NCBI GenBank assembly: GCA_963402885.1
Contig: OY727103.1
Span: forward strand, 9,140,085-9,204,084
Length of the DNA: 64,000 bases
Origin: Antedon bifida
Lineage: Eukaryota; Echinodermata; Crinoidea; Comatulida; Antedonidae
Reading direction: 5' to 3'
The position numbers and the translations under genes were made by a program. The notes under the pieces were generated by a model. That model was given only the letters and a program-made list of their open reading frames with translations. It was not told the origin of the DNA and made no database searches. How positions within the stretch are numbered: position 1 is the stretch's first letter; each line of letters starts with the position of its first letter. This document shows, one piece after another, positions 14,201 through 24,748 of this stretch.

Positions 14201-17200
14201 CAGATTTTTGCACGCGCACTGCTCGTTAAGCGGCAATACGCAATCTTTTTGCACGATTTCTGTTTACATTACAACCTCTCTTTAATAATTTCATCATATT
14301 TTATTAACTGTTCAACTTGAAACCAGGTTATAAGAGCACATCAAAAGTGACAGGCTATGCACGCTACGCATTTTGTAACAAAATGGTGAAAATATGCTAA
14401 ATTTAAAAATTAATATAGATCATCAGAATGCTCGGGAACCCCTATTTCGCATTTCATTTCTTAAAGTTTGTATCACATGTATGATTTATTATAAAAATAA
14501 GAGAAAAAAAGTTGATTACGTCATCATTAATTGCATATTTAATTTAATTTAAAAAATAATAATTTCGACAATCAAACTATGACATTTTCTTGGACCGAAA
14601 TAACAAACTTAACATTAACATTCTTCTTTAAAATGTTCATATATTAATTAAAGTTAAAAGTATATACTTTGACAGTGCATAATTTTTGTTAATTTTTAAA
14701 AGATGCCATCATAGTAAAAAATTATGATTCATTGTGGTATGTAATACTCTATCTGTGCCAAAGTGGTTACTGCATATTAAATAAACAGAGGAATCTTCCT
14801 AAAACTTTTATTCAAGTGTATATATGGCTCGGTCTGTGATCCTGTCTATAGCACTCGAGGTACCGAGATCGAGTCTCACTTTTGGAATTGAAATGAAATA
14901 CGATTTTTTTTTATATATACTGTATATCTATATATATTGTTTGTTCAATTTTATTTCTTAGTGTATAAATTATAATACGCATGATTTATAATGAAATCTA
15001 GTGAAAAAGTAAAGTCTTTATTATTATTTAAGGGTGGTTTATATTTGATCGGATTGTTTTATTCTTGAAAGTGTATATGACTCGATGTGCAGTGATACCG
15101 GCTATTGTATTTGCGTTAGCAAGATCCTATCTCTCATACTGTATATTATAAATAATAAATAATTTTGACCAAATTTATAACTCACCCATCGAAGATGGGT
15201 ACTAATGCTAGGGCGGATTGCAATAAAGGTCTTAAGCCTATAGTCTTAGACTTAAGCCCAAGATGAAACCGTTAGCAACGATGGTCTTAGATTTAAGACC
15301 ATTGCAATAAGAATTGTCTAAGCCTAAGACTTTCAGCGCCATGTTCTTAGATTTTAAGCATTCTCCAGGCAGGCTTACGCTAACCGCACGACGCGAGCGC
15401 TCAAGTTAAACTACCTAGGCTAGTAGTAGTTAGTAATATCATGGCGAAATTAACTTCTTTCTGCTGTGCATTGATTTTATGATACTAGTGTAGAAAAGGG
15501 GTATTGAACTATAAAACATGTGTTACTACAGTATTACTATAATTAGCGGTCCACAACCACACCAACAAGCTGTACAGCATATTCTCCATACGCGGCCTAG
15601 CGCTACACTATTTTGACCAAGAAAAGACTAGGGCCTACATATAGTAGCCTATTTAAAATTTACTTTTTTTGAAATATTTGTTTGTATACTTCAAAAATGT
15701 ATTAATTAAAACCAATATTTACTGTACTATCAAATTACATTCAATTTCCAATATTTTTAATTTTTTGTTAAAATCTCTAGTATTTACGTAATCTTAAATT
15801 AAATAGGCAGTGGTTCATTCATGCATTAGAATGGCCTTGATATATCCTACTGATTGGAGGTTGTGGCTACAGTACTCCTATTTTAAGTACTCTATTTGAA
15901 CTTGTTTGTATTTTGTTGGTAACTATAGGCTGGTTTTATTGTTTGAAATTCTTTACTAATATAATAAGACCGCGATATTGCAGTAGGCTTAATCGGTAGG
16001 CTTAACTGATACTTTCTCGAGGTCTTAGGTCTTAGATTAAAGTCAGGCTTAAGTCTAAGCCTAAGTCTTTATATTGCAATCCGCCCCTATTTTGTTATAA
16101 TAATGCAAATCATGTTTATTTACAACCATATAAAAACTACATTTTTTTCTTCGCGGCAAGTCCGACTTGAATTACGTCTGGGAAAATCATACTTTAGGCA
16201 GCAAAATAAAAAGTTGCGGAATGCTGGTATAGACGACCAGCCATTAAAAACTACCGTGCAAAAGACAAAATATTTAAAATGATTTGTAACAGTGGGAAAA
16301 TATATTAAAAATTAACCTTTTTTATTTAATAACTATCTTCCTGACATTAATTTTTCCAAAAATCAGGTTATACCAATGATATAATGTTGATTTTGATGGC
16401 GATTCTGCAAGTACTGTAATGAGTTTGTAACGAAACAGTTCAACCCAAAAAGGTAAAGAAAGAAAGGAACCAAGTCTTTTTGTCTCTCTTCTTACTCTTA
16501 CCATGCCGTGATTTCTTAATTTTCTTTATAATGAGTACACCCAGAAATATGCATAAGATGACTGCAGCAGCAACTACTAAAATTATCCACCAGTGCTCTG
16601 AAATGAAGAGGAAAATGTTTCAATACTCAACATGTTTTTATTTTAAATTGTTGGGAGATTTGAATGATTATGAAGTTCTTGTCTTATTATTTGATTATTA
16701 AACATATTCTCTGCACATCCTAACACCATTGTTTCTGAATTGGCACATTATTGTGAGCGTGGCAATCACGATCTAAGGCTTCTAAGTCTGATGACTTGCG
16801 AGCTTTGCCATCTTGTTCCCCCTACCTTTCCATTTATATAGCTTGTTCGTGAGTTTCTTATTGGAGGTTGGGAAAGCACGACTTAAAGTTCAATGAACTT
16901 ACTGTGACCTCCATCCACCCATAATTATATACACTGTATATATATGTTAAAACTGTTTATTTGATGAGTGGAAAATAAACGAAACGAAACCCTCTAAATC
17001 CTGGATCTAATCCAGTGGCCATATTCACCAATCACACTTAAGTGAGATATTTCCCTTAAATCTTAAGAATGTCCCTTAAATCAAGAAAATATTAAGGGTT
17101 TTACTTAAGTGGTATTCACAAAGGGTTGAGGGTTAAGGGAAACCCTTAACTTGGTCTATTTTCCCCTTAACTTTTAAGGGACCTCAGAGGTTCCTTAAAA

Positions 17201-20200
17201 GTTCCCTTAACTATTCAGTACCTTGGTTGTGCTGACGATTCTGTATGTGCGAGTGCTATGCCTACTTGTAGATAGCCCCGGGCTAGGCTAGATAGAGATG
17301 CTAGGCCCCCTGTTGGTCTGCCCAGTAACCAGCCTAGGATGCATATGCCTCAATACAGACAGGTTTAGGCCTGCACAGAATGTTTGTTTGTTAGTAGCAT
17401 CTACGCTAGACCTATTTTTCTTGATCCTCATACAAATTAGTCTAGGTCTATTCATTTACTTGTTTTTGTTTTGACTGCCATTTTCTTTTTATTGATCATC
17501 GTCACGTCCACACACTTTCTCCTCGTCCTCCGTTCCCAAATCTCCTTACTCTTTTTTTAAATATGCAAATTATTTTTAGAGAGGAAAGTGATTGGACCAT
17601 AGGGGAATTAAATCCTCTGTGATTGGACAATGGGACAACTCATGAATATTTATGATTATTTTTACCCTTAAGTTTTACCCTTAAATTAAGTGTTTTCCTT
17701 AGGTAATTGTGAATCCCTTAACTCATTTGTGAATACCCCTTAAGTGTTTCCCTTTGTTAAGGGAATTCTTAAATTTTAAGGTTAAGTATATCCCTTAGCC
17801 TAAGTGAGATTGGTGAATACGGCCACTGGTGTATTTCTACAAAAATGAGTGTGACATTAATATAATGTAGGTATAGACAAACTTACTTTTTACAATCTTC
17901 TATCATGTGAAATATAAAGCATTATAAGTACAGAACTAAATATTAAACCAAAAAATATATGTGTTTGTGAAAATATATGTTGTCTTTGTTATACTACTGT
18001 ACAATATACCACACAAATACCCTGACTAACAGCCCTGGGGAAGCAGTGCATTTTAGTATATTAATAAATGGATCATAAAGTAAGGTAGTACAATACCCAA
18101 CACAAATACCCTGACAACAGCCCTGGGGAAGCAGTGCATTTTAGTCTAATAATAAATGGATCATAAAGTAAGGTAGTACCAGTACAATATCCCACACAAA
18201 TATCCTGACTAACAGCCCTGTGGAAGCATTCATGGATCATAAAGTAATAACAACATTTCTATAACCTTATACATGTTTCAAACAATCAGATGATTTTTAA
18301 TTTATCTTTTGTTTAAATACAAAGTTAATATTAAACTGACGATAATGATTTTGATAGGATTTGTTTGCCTGTATAGGGCAACAGGCAAACACAAAGCAAG
18401 TCATTAACAATAATCAGGCCCCTTGTTTTTCTCAATGTAAAGCTTGTTGACAATCTCCATATCTTTTTTCTCAAGTACAAAAACAATCCTGACTAAAAGA
18501 TTCTGAGATGAAAGAAAATTCCTAATCAACTCCTAAACAATTACTTTGTTTCATATCATAAGAAAAATCTCAGACAAAAAAAATTGTTTTAGCTATGAAA
18601 TTGTCAAAAATTGAGTATATGTTATCTAGAGAAAAATATTAAACACATAATTTATTTTTTTTAGTTCTCTAGTTTCATATTTTTCTATTTCTTACTCAAA
18701 ATGAGTTTTGTTCCTACATTTATTATCTTTATAATCTAAATATATTTTTTATATTTTGTACATATACTCTGGTCGGACAGTTTATATGATAACAAGTTCA
18801 TTATCATTTATACTGAAAACATGGGTAGAAATTGTTATTAATGATTTGTTTGTTTTGATTATTGAGTTCCTGTATTATAGAGTTCTGTGGTGTGACGTCA
18901 CAACGATAGATGGCGCTGCATGGTTGCTAGCCAACCAAAAAATGCGTTCAACGCTACTATGTTGATAAACTGTATAGACCTGTATAATTTCTATCAAATT
19001 ATGTATCTTAGCTTGATTTTTTTTAAATTTAAACTGTATTTGAAGAATAAATAGATTATTAAAAACAAATATTTAGTGATCCTTTGACATTTTAGTTTGT
19101 TTTTATTGAAAATTATTAAGTTTTAAATTGACTACTTCAAGTTCAATAAGCCTATTCCAAATCATTGGTGACCTCAGGCAGGTTGAACGCATTTTTTGGT
19201 TGGCTAGCAACCACGCAGCGCCACCTACCGTCGTGACGCCAGCAATTCAGAACTCTATACAATTTGTCCTTATGATAAAAAGTTAATGATAAACATTTAT
19301 ACTGAAAACCAGGGTAGAAATTGTATTAATGATTTGTTTGTTTTGTTTATTGAGTTCCTGTTTGTTTTCAGATAATCTTAAACCATAGATTTAATATTAA
19401 CATTGTATTCTAATGTTCAACAAAGATAATAAATAGAACACACGGCAGTTTATTTCTCTCTGTACTATTACCACTTTGGTTATATTTACACAGAGTGATA
19501 ATAAAATGAAATATGTCAATACTCTGTCATTGTACACTAATATTACCAAAGTGATAATGAATAGAATGAACTATAGTGAGTGGGTTAACAATGGCACTAC
19601 CTAGCACTAGTTTAAAATGATTAAAAGCTGATAGCAGATAGATTGTGGCGCGCCATATGATACAAATACCAAAATAAAAGGTAACCGATATCCTCTTAAA
19701 CCAATATTTAGGCCTGATGATAGTGATTTTCATCTAACTACCTACCTGGATTTCAAGACTTAAAGCATTAATGCTTACAGTATGTGGCCCTCTTGACCAG
19801 AATGTATTTTTCTTTGACTCATGTGGTGATTTCAGGTGGTCAGACACTCTTTATAGTGCGGTTTTAAATACGATCAGGAGGTACGATTCTTTAATTAAAA
19901 TGGTGTCCTGAAATCCCCTAAAAACGCATGTTATTTTTAGTAAAGAATCAGAAGAATAAGTAATCTGCAGTTTTCCCTGTCTGTAATATTGTCCATATGG
20001 TAGGACGCCGCCATAGTCAGGATGTATGTAACTTTTTATGACGGTCACACTAATCTAAGCCTGGACCACCTGTAGTGTTTTCACGATAAAACATGTTATC
20101 AACTACATGCTAACATCATATTAAATGCTATTTGGATATTTAATTGTTTGTTTTATGACATTTATTTAATAAAAACTGCTGAATAAACAACGACCAGGCG

Positions 20201-21536
20201 CCGCCAGGCATGTTGTTGTTGACATGTTTTCACGAAGGATAGTTTAATAATATATCAATTTAACTTGTTTCTAGTAGAAAAAATAAATATTAATTAAATT
20301 TAACATTTATATCATAAAAACATTACTTAATTTACCGGGGGTAGATTATTACGCGGCAAAGAATAGACCATGCTGAGTAACGCTAGGTAGATGTTTGTTG
20401 TTGTGGTTCGGTCTTTCTTTGTGAACTAATTTAATAAGTTTGTGTAGAAGTGAATGTACACTACACAAACTAGTAAATACATTTATAAAACATATTTAAT
20501 AATATATTAAATATGTTTTATAAAATGTATTATTTATTTATTTTTATTTCAACAATATTTTAAAAATTCAGTGGAATGCATCTACTATTTATGAAATACA
20601 CGTTTTAAGGGATATTATTTAGATCATTGAGGTATATAACCACAGTACATCTTATGATGATGAATTTGTTGATTTGTCGAAAACTATGTACAGTAGGCTA
20701 TCAACACAACAGTAACATTTTAGTTGCATTAACCTTGACAAAATATATTGAAATTGAACGTAATTTTCACCAATAGATGCATTTTTAGACCTCTACTAGT
20801 TGCTCTTTTGGCGCTCCATAGAAACGTCAATATTGAACATGGAGTATGCGACGAAATTCACAAACCGTGTGCAAGAAACATGTCTGTAAAATTCATCAAT
20901 TTAAAGGATTGAGGCTATTTGTTACCTTTTCTGTGATTCTCCATCGTAAAACTAAAAGTATAGGTCTAGGCCTAACCTATGGCCTAGGCCTAGCTAGGCC
21001 TAATTCTAAATAAGGTGGTATTCAGGATAAAGTTCCTTTTAACACATTGTTGGAGTTGGAGTCGTTCATAAAGACAGGTGCGAAACGGAACTACTAGCGC
21101 CCCTAGCCCTAGTAGTGTAGTACGTAGATGGCTGAGCCTAGATTAGACTATACTAGGCCTAGCTAGTTAGTAGAGGCCTTAGAGACCTGCCCTATAGGGC
21201 GGTAGGCTAGCCTACTAGGCCTCTAGCCTAGGCCAGGCCTACTACTAGGCGGCCCGCTTAGCCTAGTTTGTTAGCTAGGCCGGCCTCCTATCTAGGGCCT
21301 TCTTAGCCTATTGTAGGGCCTATAGCCTAGGATACGAATATAAGATCCAAAAAATACCTGCTATTAAAACAATCAATACAGTATAAAGAATTCCGAATAT
21401 GATATGGTATGATAATATTGTCACAAAACTTACTTCTTGTGTTTGACATTCTTCTGTATGGCTGGTGACTACTTCTTCGCGCGCAAGACGACGTGCAGCT
21501 AAAGTAAAATGACGTCACGTTAAAGCGTGTCGTCAC
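5123..21536 (-). CDS. Gene A: transmembrane-anchored Roc (ROCO family) GTPase, 3' end outside window
   Basis: Eleven exons, ten at phase-compatible GT-AG junctions: about 21434-21536 (first, least certain), 16502-16597, 11448-11595, 11197-11282, 10775-10839, 9228-9375, 8712-8746, 8359-8431, 7902-8059, 6469-6558 and 5123-5264. In order they give a short N-terminus, one transmembrane helix with a KKIKK cytosolic tail, then a Roc GTPase domain: P-loop GQEGVGKT, switch I TDGI, switch II WDHGGQ, the hydrophobic YIVVFDLS strand, and IVGTHK entering G4. Between switch I and II lies an unusual insertion of about 160 residues, rich in Asn and Asp. Roc domains bind and hydrolyse GTP and are normally followed by a COR dimerisation domain; that part must lie left of the window or be lost. 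Expected topology is single-pass with a cytosolic GTPase. Introns are full of transposons. Confidence 0.72.
5265..5417. other. Gene A intron flank
   Basis: Short intronic stretch between the G4 exon and the TTAA-flanked element; nothing else recognised. Confidence 0.6.
5418..6441. mobile_element. piggyBac-like non-autonomous element in a gene A intron
   Basis: Flanked by TTAA (5414-5417 and 6442-6445). Termini are inverted: CACTTTGACTGCCA at the left and TGGCAGTCAAACTG at the right, close to the CCCTTTGACTGCCA ends common in piggyBac-family elements. Near the right end the palindrome AACACGAAGATCTTCGTGTT occurs twice in tandem. No transposase frame is present. Confidence 0.8.
6469..6558 (-). 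CDS. Gene A Roc core strand exon
   Basis: Exactly 30 codons between TTTTTGCAG and GTAAGT. It encodes MFMTLQALYIVVFDLSKPLDD, the hydrophobic strand and DLS turn that follow switch II in Roc domains. Confidence 0.9.
6595..6665. repeat. Dispersed repeat with TATATAGCGCTTTTCCAAG core
   Basis: The block TTTATATAGCGCTTTTCC followed by CAAAGCGCTGTACAAT is a hairpin-forming 3' end motif seen in many retroelements of aquatic animals. Here it follows a TTTAT-rich run, so it is probably the 3' end of a SINE or LINE fragment on the minus strand. Confidence 0.5.
6895..7200 (-). mobile_element. tRNA-derived SINE
   Basis: On the minus strand a pol III A box-like TGGTGTAATGAT lies about 40 bases before a near-perfect B box GGTTCGAATC, giving a tRNA-like head at about 7196-7125 followed by an unrelated body. 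No functional tRNA cloverleaf is expected. It lies in an intron of gene A. Confidence 0.6.
7201..7901. other. Gene A intron, nothing else recognised
   Basis: About 0.7 kb between the SINE and the switch II exon. Short frames only; none is splice-flanked with a domain. Confidence 0.5.
7902..8059 (-). CDS. Gene A switch II exon
   Basis: 158 bases, acceptor TCTGTACAG, donor GTAAGT. It ends FNIWDHGGQLIYHGIHR, in which DHGG is the G3/Walker B-like DxxG motif in the form normal for Roc proteins (WDxGGQ followed by YH). The upstream half is a Glu-rich helix. Confidence 0.9.
8359..8431 (-). CDS. Gene A acidic exon
   Basis: 73 bases encoding IDMKQPTDDDEGIVVDYNN and DENKD, in phase with both neighbours; acceptor GGTGTCAG, donor GTATGT. 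It continues the acidic insertion between switch I and II. Confidence 0.7.
8712..8746 (-). CDS. Gene A 35-base microexon
   Basis: Needed to bridge the phase 1 exit of the Asn/Asp exon and the phase 0 entry of the next. It has a strong TTTTTTCTCTACAG acceptor and a GTATGT donor and encodes EMILRAKKTIN. Without it the frame hits a stop, which supports its reality. Confidence 0.55.
8907..8946 (-). pseudogene. Degenerate duplicate of the gene A switch I exon end
   Basis: About 37 of 40 bases match 11191-11230, covering the 3' end of the switch I exon (ACATGGA, GAGGCTAAAGCTGATAGTG) together with its GTAAAC donor. The P-loop-proximal half is absent. It lies between two real exons and would break the frame if used, so it looks like a remnant of exon duplication. 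Confidence 0.65.
9228..9375 (-). CDS. Gene A Asn/Asp-rich exon
   Basis: 148 bases encoding about 49 residues, mostly Asn, Asp, His and Ser (for example NDDNDDNHSNDDNH). It is built from GAT/AAT-like triplets that look like a microsatellite captured in coding sequence. Acceptor GTGTTAG, donor GTAATG; enters phase 0, leaves phase 1. Confidence 0.65.
9562..10714 (+). mobile_element. Non-autonomous Helitron in gene A intron
   Basis: Begins TCTATATAATAATGC after an A and ends GGGTTACTGCTAG before a T. That matches the Helitron rules of 5' TC, 3' CTRR and insertion between A and T without duplication. A GTGC-GGA-GCAC hairpin lies just before the 3' end. The same GGGTTACTGCTAG word also occurs internally at about 10590. 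Confidence 0.7.
10775..10839 (-). CDS. Gene A small exon of the Roc insertion
   Basis: 65 bases after a long T-tract acceptor (TTTGTTTTTTTAG) with a GTATGT donor, in phase with both neighbours. It encodes 21 polar residues with no recognised motif. A Helitron ends only about 60 bases away. Confidence 0.65.
11197..11282 (-). CDS. Gene A switch I exon
   Basis: 86 bases, acceptor ATATCTCAG, donor GTAAAC. It encodes FEKEHIVTDGIAV followed by KTW; the Thr of TDGI is the expected magnesium-binding switch I residue. A second, degenerate copy of the 3' part of this exon sits at 8907-8946. Confidence 0.85.
11448..11595 (-). CDS. Gene A P-loop exon
   Basis: 148 bases with an ATTTTCAG acceptor and a GTAAGT donor. 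It encodes the FQYAYNEALKGES segment typical just before Roc domains, then the Walker A motif GQEGVGKT with following helix, ending ALLGK(E). This is the clearest diagnostic of the family. Confidence 0.9.
12176..12295 (+). mobile_element. Possible tRNA-derived SINE fragment
   Basis: A B box-like GGTTCAATTCC at about 12252 followed by a T-run; the upstream A box is poorly matched. It abuts the Helitron at 12324. Low certainty. Confidence 0.4.
12324..13775 (-). mobile_element. Non-autonomous Helitron, copy 1
   Basis: Read on the minus strand it starts TCTATATATAAATTTACG after an A and ends CTAG before a T. The 3' end is preceded by a GC-rich hairpin (GGTACGC / GCGTACC). A second, slightly shorter copy at 27679-29004 shares both ends and much of the interior. 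Non-coding; it lies in the gene A intron between the transmembrane and P-loop exons. Confidence 0.85.
13776..15210. other. Gene A intron, low information
   Basis: AT-rich intronic DNA. A tRNA-like A box (TGGCTCGGTCTG) and weak B box (AGATCGAGTCTC) at 14826-14890 may mark an old SINE head, with a related phrase near 15070. Nothing else recognised. Confidence 0.4.
15211..16086. mobile_element. Harbinger-like MITE with CTA target duplication
   Basis: Ends are GGGCGGATTGCAATA and its complement; CTA flanks both sides (15208-15210, 16087-16089). Three-base duplications are typical of PIF/Harbinger. Inner arms repeat CTTAAGCCTAAGTC-like words. No transposase frame. Confidence 0.75.
16502..16597 (-). 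CDS. Gene A transmembrane exon
   Basis: 96 bases between a TTTCAG acceptor and a GTAAGA donor, phase 1 to phase 1. It encodes two Trp, then about 20 uninterrupted hydrophobic residues (IILVVAAAVILCIFLGVLII), then KKIKKSRH, a classic stop-transfer tail. The next exon joins in frame to the Roc domain. Confidence 0.75.
16730..16990 (+). mobile_element. Retroelement 3' end with GAAAC tail
   Basis: The phrase TGATGAGTGGAAAATAAACG followed by GAAACGAAACC resembles a LINE 3' end with a short simple repeat tail. No coding part is attached. Confidence 0.4.
17012..17829. mobile_element. TIR element with CCAGTGGCC termini
   Basis: CCAGTGGCCATATTCACCAA at the left is mirrored by TTGGTGAATACGGCCACTGG at the right. 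The subterminal arms are dense in CCCTTAA/TTAAGGG words. The pattern resembles Harbinger-like MITEs that begin GGCCnTATTCACCAA. No convincing target duplication was found and no coding capacity is present. Confidence 0.75.
17999..18250. repeat. Three tandem copies of a unit of about 91 bp
   Basis: GTACAATAYCCMACACAAATA begins copies near 17999, 18089 and 18181, each followed by CAGCCCTGGGGAAGCA and GGATCATAAAGTAA. The third copy is shortened. Confidence 0.85.
18781..19363. repeat. Direct repeat of about 95 bp flanking a TA-type MITE
   Basis: 18781-18873 and 19268-19363 share TTTATACTGAAAAC, GGGTAGAAATTGT and GATTTGTTTGTTTTG, ending TTGAGTTCCTGT. The MITE at 18878-19257 fills almost exactly the space between the two copies, so it probably entered at the junction of a tandem duplication. 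Confidence 0.75.
18878..19257. mobile_element. 380-bp MITE with TA duplication and long inverted ends
   Basis: Inverted ends of about 80 bases start TAGAGTTCTG and include GGTTGCTAGCCAACC and AAAAAATGCGTTCAAC. TA flanks both sides. A mariner/Tc1-type MITE is the simplest reading. Confidence 0.85.
19373..20759. other. Intergenic or intronic DNA with a 56-base palindrome
   Basis: No gene recognised. At about 20475-20529 there is a near-perfect palindrome centred on ATTTAATAATATATTAAAT, extending through TTTTATAAAATGTAT on the right and its mirror on the left. If gene A starts near 21.5 kb this is its first intron. Confidence 0.5.
20760..20940 (+). repeat. Dispersed repeat, inverted copy at 47430-47610
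   Basis: Shares TTGCTCTTTTGGCGCTCCAT, GAAATTCnCAAAC and GTGTGCnAGAAAC with the complement of 47430-47610. Function and class unknown. Confidence 0.65.
20960..21330. repeat. TAGGCCTA-rich tract
   Basis: Dense overlapping CTAGGCCTA words, GC-richer than the surroundings. Similar short tracts occur near 24945, 26280 and 43370. It sits just 3' of the possible gene A first exon. Confidence 0.7.
21434..21536 (-). CDS. Gene A candidate first exon
   Basis: An open frame starts at an ATG ending at 21536, with a second in-frame ATG at 21449-21447, and runs to a strong GTAAGT donor at 21433. The exon ends in phase 1, matching the transmembrane exon, so the short form would be about five residues before the helix. 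The upstream side is relatively GC-rich and holds a TGACGTCA (CRE-like) site, consistent with a promoter. Intervening exons cannot be excluded. Confidence 0.4.
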
Positions 21537-21967
21537 AGCTATTTTTTATAGAGGGCGCAATCACAATTTGTCTACATTTTATCGCTGCAATATCTAATAT
21601 CGAAGAACTTTATTACTCGATCTCCGGCGGGTTGGTGAAATGAATAATATTATTCCTATAATATACAATAAATTTGATATAATGATCTCCTCGATGTTAA
21701 AATCTCCCCCTTTACAAATAAACAAATATGATTGTTTTTCAATCATTATGCATATTGTATGATTCTTGTGCGTGTATGTGACCTCTAGGTCATCACAAAA
21801 AAAATACGACGTGATATGGTGAGACGAAAGTTTAGTCCAGTCAATCTACGATTTTTGGTGGACAAAATTGCAATAAATGATTTTATACACTTATTTGATA
21901 GATAAAAATACTATAAACGTCTTGTAAAAAGTCTACCAAAATCGGACAACAGAAAATGTGTATTTAA

Positions 21968-22494
21968 AGATGTATTGTCCCTTGAAACACAAAAAAATGA
22001 AGGTCAAAATATTATAAATCTAAATTGGCCATATCAAAGTAATATTAAAGTTATTCACTTTAAGTCGAAAATTCGAGCCAAAAACAACAATTTTACGTAA
22101 TTAACAGCTAAATTAATTTGATTACATTTCGTCTGTAAAATTGTCGCGAGCGAAAGTAAACAAAGATTTCAAACCATGTGTATACATTATGCATGATGCT
22201 AATTAGGATTGTTTACAACTCGTCACGGTTGAGAAGGTGTTTTCAAACAGATCGCAAAGAAGTTTTATGATTATGCATACAGAGTAGCCAAATAAGAGCG
22301 TTGCATTATGAGATATGTTTTGATCGAAAACTTTGACTGGAATGAAAAAACGTCTGTATTTCAGTTAAATGATTTTTTTCCGACTAATTTTTGGTGAAAG
22401 TTAATAACTATTATGATACTTCAAAATGACCCACTTTCTTTCGAAATCTTTTTTATTTTTTTTTTTTGGAATTTGACAAAGGGACAATACATCT
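21968..22494. mobile_element. TTAA-flanked MITE, family A copy 2
   Basis: Same AGATGTATTGTCCCTT inverted ends and interior as copy 1, with TTAA at 21964-21967 and 22495-22498. Confidence 0.87.
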
Positions 22495-24505
22495 TTAAAG
22501 TAGAAAAGTGTCGAACTTTGTTTTTTGTTTTCTTGCGCGATGTGTTCAACGGTTTACCTAATTAGCATAAAATTCCTTGTCCCTGATTGGTTAAGAGTCA
22601 AGTCATCTAGGTCACCTCTGTTTTGGTCATCGTTTTTGTTGTGTGGGTAAACACATGGGGACATGGCTGCTATCGGGTCGGGGCCTACTAGAGTGTAGTC
22701 GTCGCTTTTTTGTTTATTTTCACTTGTTTATTAGGCATCTTTATAATTACGCCGTCTGCTGCTAATGTAGTTTTCATTGGTATTTCACAAGTCAGTGAGT
22801 TGATTTAGTATAAATAAAATTGTATATGCAAACAAAAATGCCGAATAACTGGTGTGCCTCTCTCTAGCCTAGACCTGTCTATTCTGGACTGCCACCCTCC
22901 TGATGTTGTGCGTGTAGACTAAACCTTTTTTCTAGGCCTAGGCCAACTTTTTAGGTTAGGCCTATTCCGTAAGGGTAATTTGTGCCAGCCAGAGATGCAT
23001 TTCATATAGGATTTAATGTGATGAATCAATAAATAATTGCCTACTTACGTTATGGGCCACTCACTTGCACTACATTTTTAGACTAGCTAGGCCTACTACC
23101 ACCGTTAGGCAATTGTGGGAGAGCCCTACTGACTGTACACAGGTCAACATCTGAGACCGACTTTTATTTTAATTTAAATAATTATATATATATATATATA
23201 TATAATTATTATTTATCCAACGGCAAATTACTGAAAAAATGACAATGAGATACAAAAAAAAAAGTAAAACAGCCAGAAAAAATTAGCAGAGCTTTCGGGC
23301 AACACTAGCAAGTGAAGGAATTTTATTACAGTATATCTCCCTGGATAGCCCTTAAATAAATTGTAAGATAAATTAATTTTGTTAACCCATGATTATTTTA
23401 TTTTAATACTTGTATAATTTAAGATCTAGCCCTATTACGAGTACTGTATACGACATTGGACGACAAATAACACAAATTACATTTTGTAAAGTAATTTCTC
23501 AATATTTATTTTCATAAATACAGTAACTATATTATATTGCACACATCATTTGTTTTTACATGCATTTACATGTACTACTGTATATGTATAAAATATTTCA
23601 GTCGTGCAATGTGCATTTTAATAATGGCAGTACTGTAGTTTTCATTAGATGTACACAAAAATCATTTACCCGAGCACTACTTATAAATTAACATGCTGCA
23701 GCAGGTCAGTGGCATTATTTTTCCAGTAGCCATATAAAATACTAGTCCAGTAAATAAACTCGACTCGACTCGATTTTTGTAATTTGTACACATATTTAGT
23801 CTGAACGTTAATATTTTCAACCAAATCTGATCATTCTCAAATACGTACAGGTACAAATTAGTCAACAAGATCTCATGAATAGATGTTGAATATAACATGC
23901 ATAGCTCTTAAAAATATGAGATGTCGTGTTTACTTGAATCTTTTCATAACAGCATTACTGACACAAAATATGAGAAATTTAAAAGTAATTAGTAATAATA
24001 TACACCAGTATTATATACTATACTATATATATCATTTTAAATTACGGTACTTGAAACACAAGTATGTATTTCAACATTATTTGTACTGTACTATCATAAG
24101 AGATGGGAAGCTCAAATAATAAGTACATTTATGTAAACATTTCTTATTACAAAAGACAGGAAACTCAAGTAATAAGTACAATAATTACACATATTGAATA
24201 AAAGTTTATATTAATAATGAATGTATTTTTTTCGTGAAGTGGAGAGAATATTTCATTCATTTAAAGATTGACTATTTTCTATTTAACTCTCTGCCCTGTT
24301 AAATATAAGTCAATCATTCTGAAATATTAATATCTCTATTCAATTCATAAACATTAATTATTTACTTTACAATAAAGTATAACAGTCAACACTACATCAC
24401 CATAATAAAACTAAATAACTTGCCAATAGTTCACTGAAACCATGGTCAAGGAACTGTTTTGATAATGCATGTATGTATCTTAAAATGTACACCATATTTT
24501 ATGAC
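22495..24505. other. Non-coding, one TA palindrome
   Basis: No gene found. A (TA)n palindrome lies at about 23167-23210. Several short frames exist but none has domain or splice support. Confidence 0.5.
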
Positions 24506-24612
24506 CTTCACGTTTATGTAATTCTTCTGGCAATTTGTATGGACTACTGACCCCGCAACAGCATTGGGCTTCAATCCTCTTTGAATGCTCGCTGTATTCA
24601 CACTATCTGCTC
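24506..24612 (-). pseudogene. Transposon-type protein, second visible exon
   Basis: 107 bases after a CTATTTTAG acceptor, in phase with the exon at 24749-24798. It encodes GADSVNTASIQRGL followed by VVHTNCQKNYIN. This KGAxSxxxASxxRG...VHxxCRxxYTN pattern recurs in uncharacterised, transposon-associated proteins of invertebrates. The GTCATA donor is weak and no further exons were found, so it is probably a fragment. Confidence 0.5.
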
Positions 24613-24748
24613 CTAAAATAGTAGTAACAAAATTTATACAGTGAAAAACAAACTTTCATTTGTTTTTTTAGTTCATTGAAGATGAAAATGTAATTGGAAA
24701 AAAAAATTAATGATGTATAATGCCAGAGAAAAATGTAACTAAACATAC

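Noticed and set aside
17880..17950. Possible extra gene A exon before a GTAAGT
   Set aside because: All three frames contain stops between the nearest acceptor and the donor.
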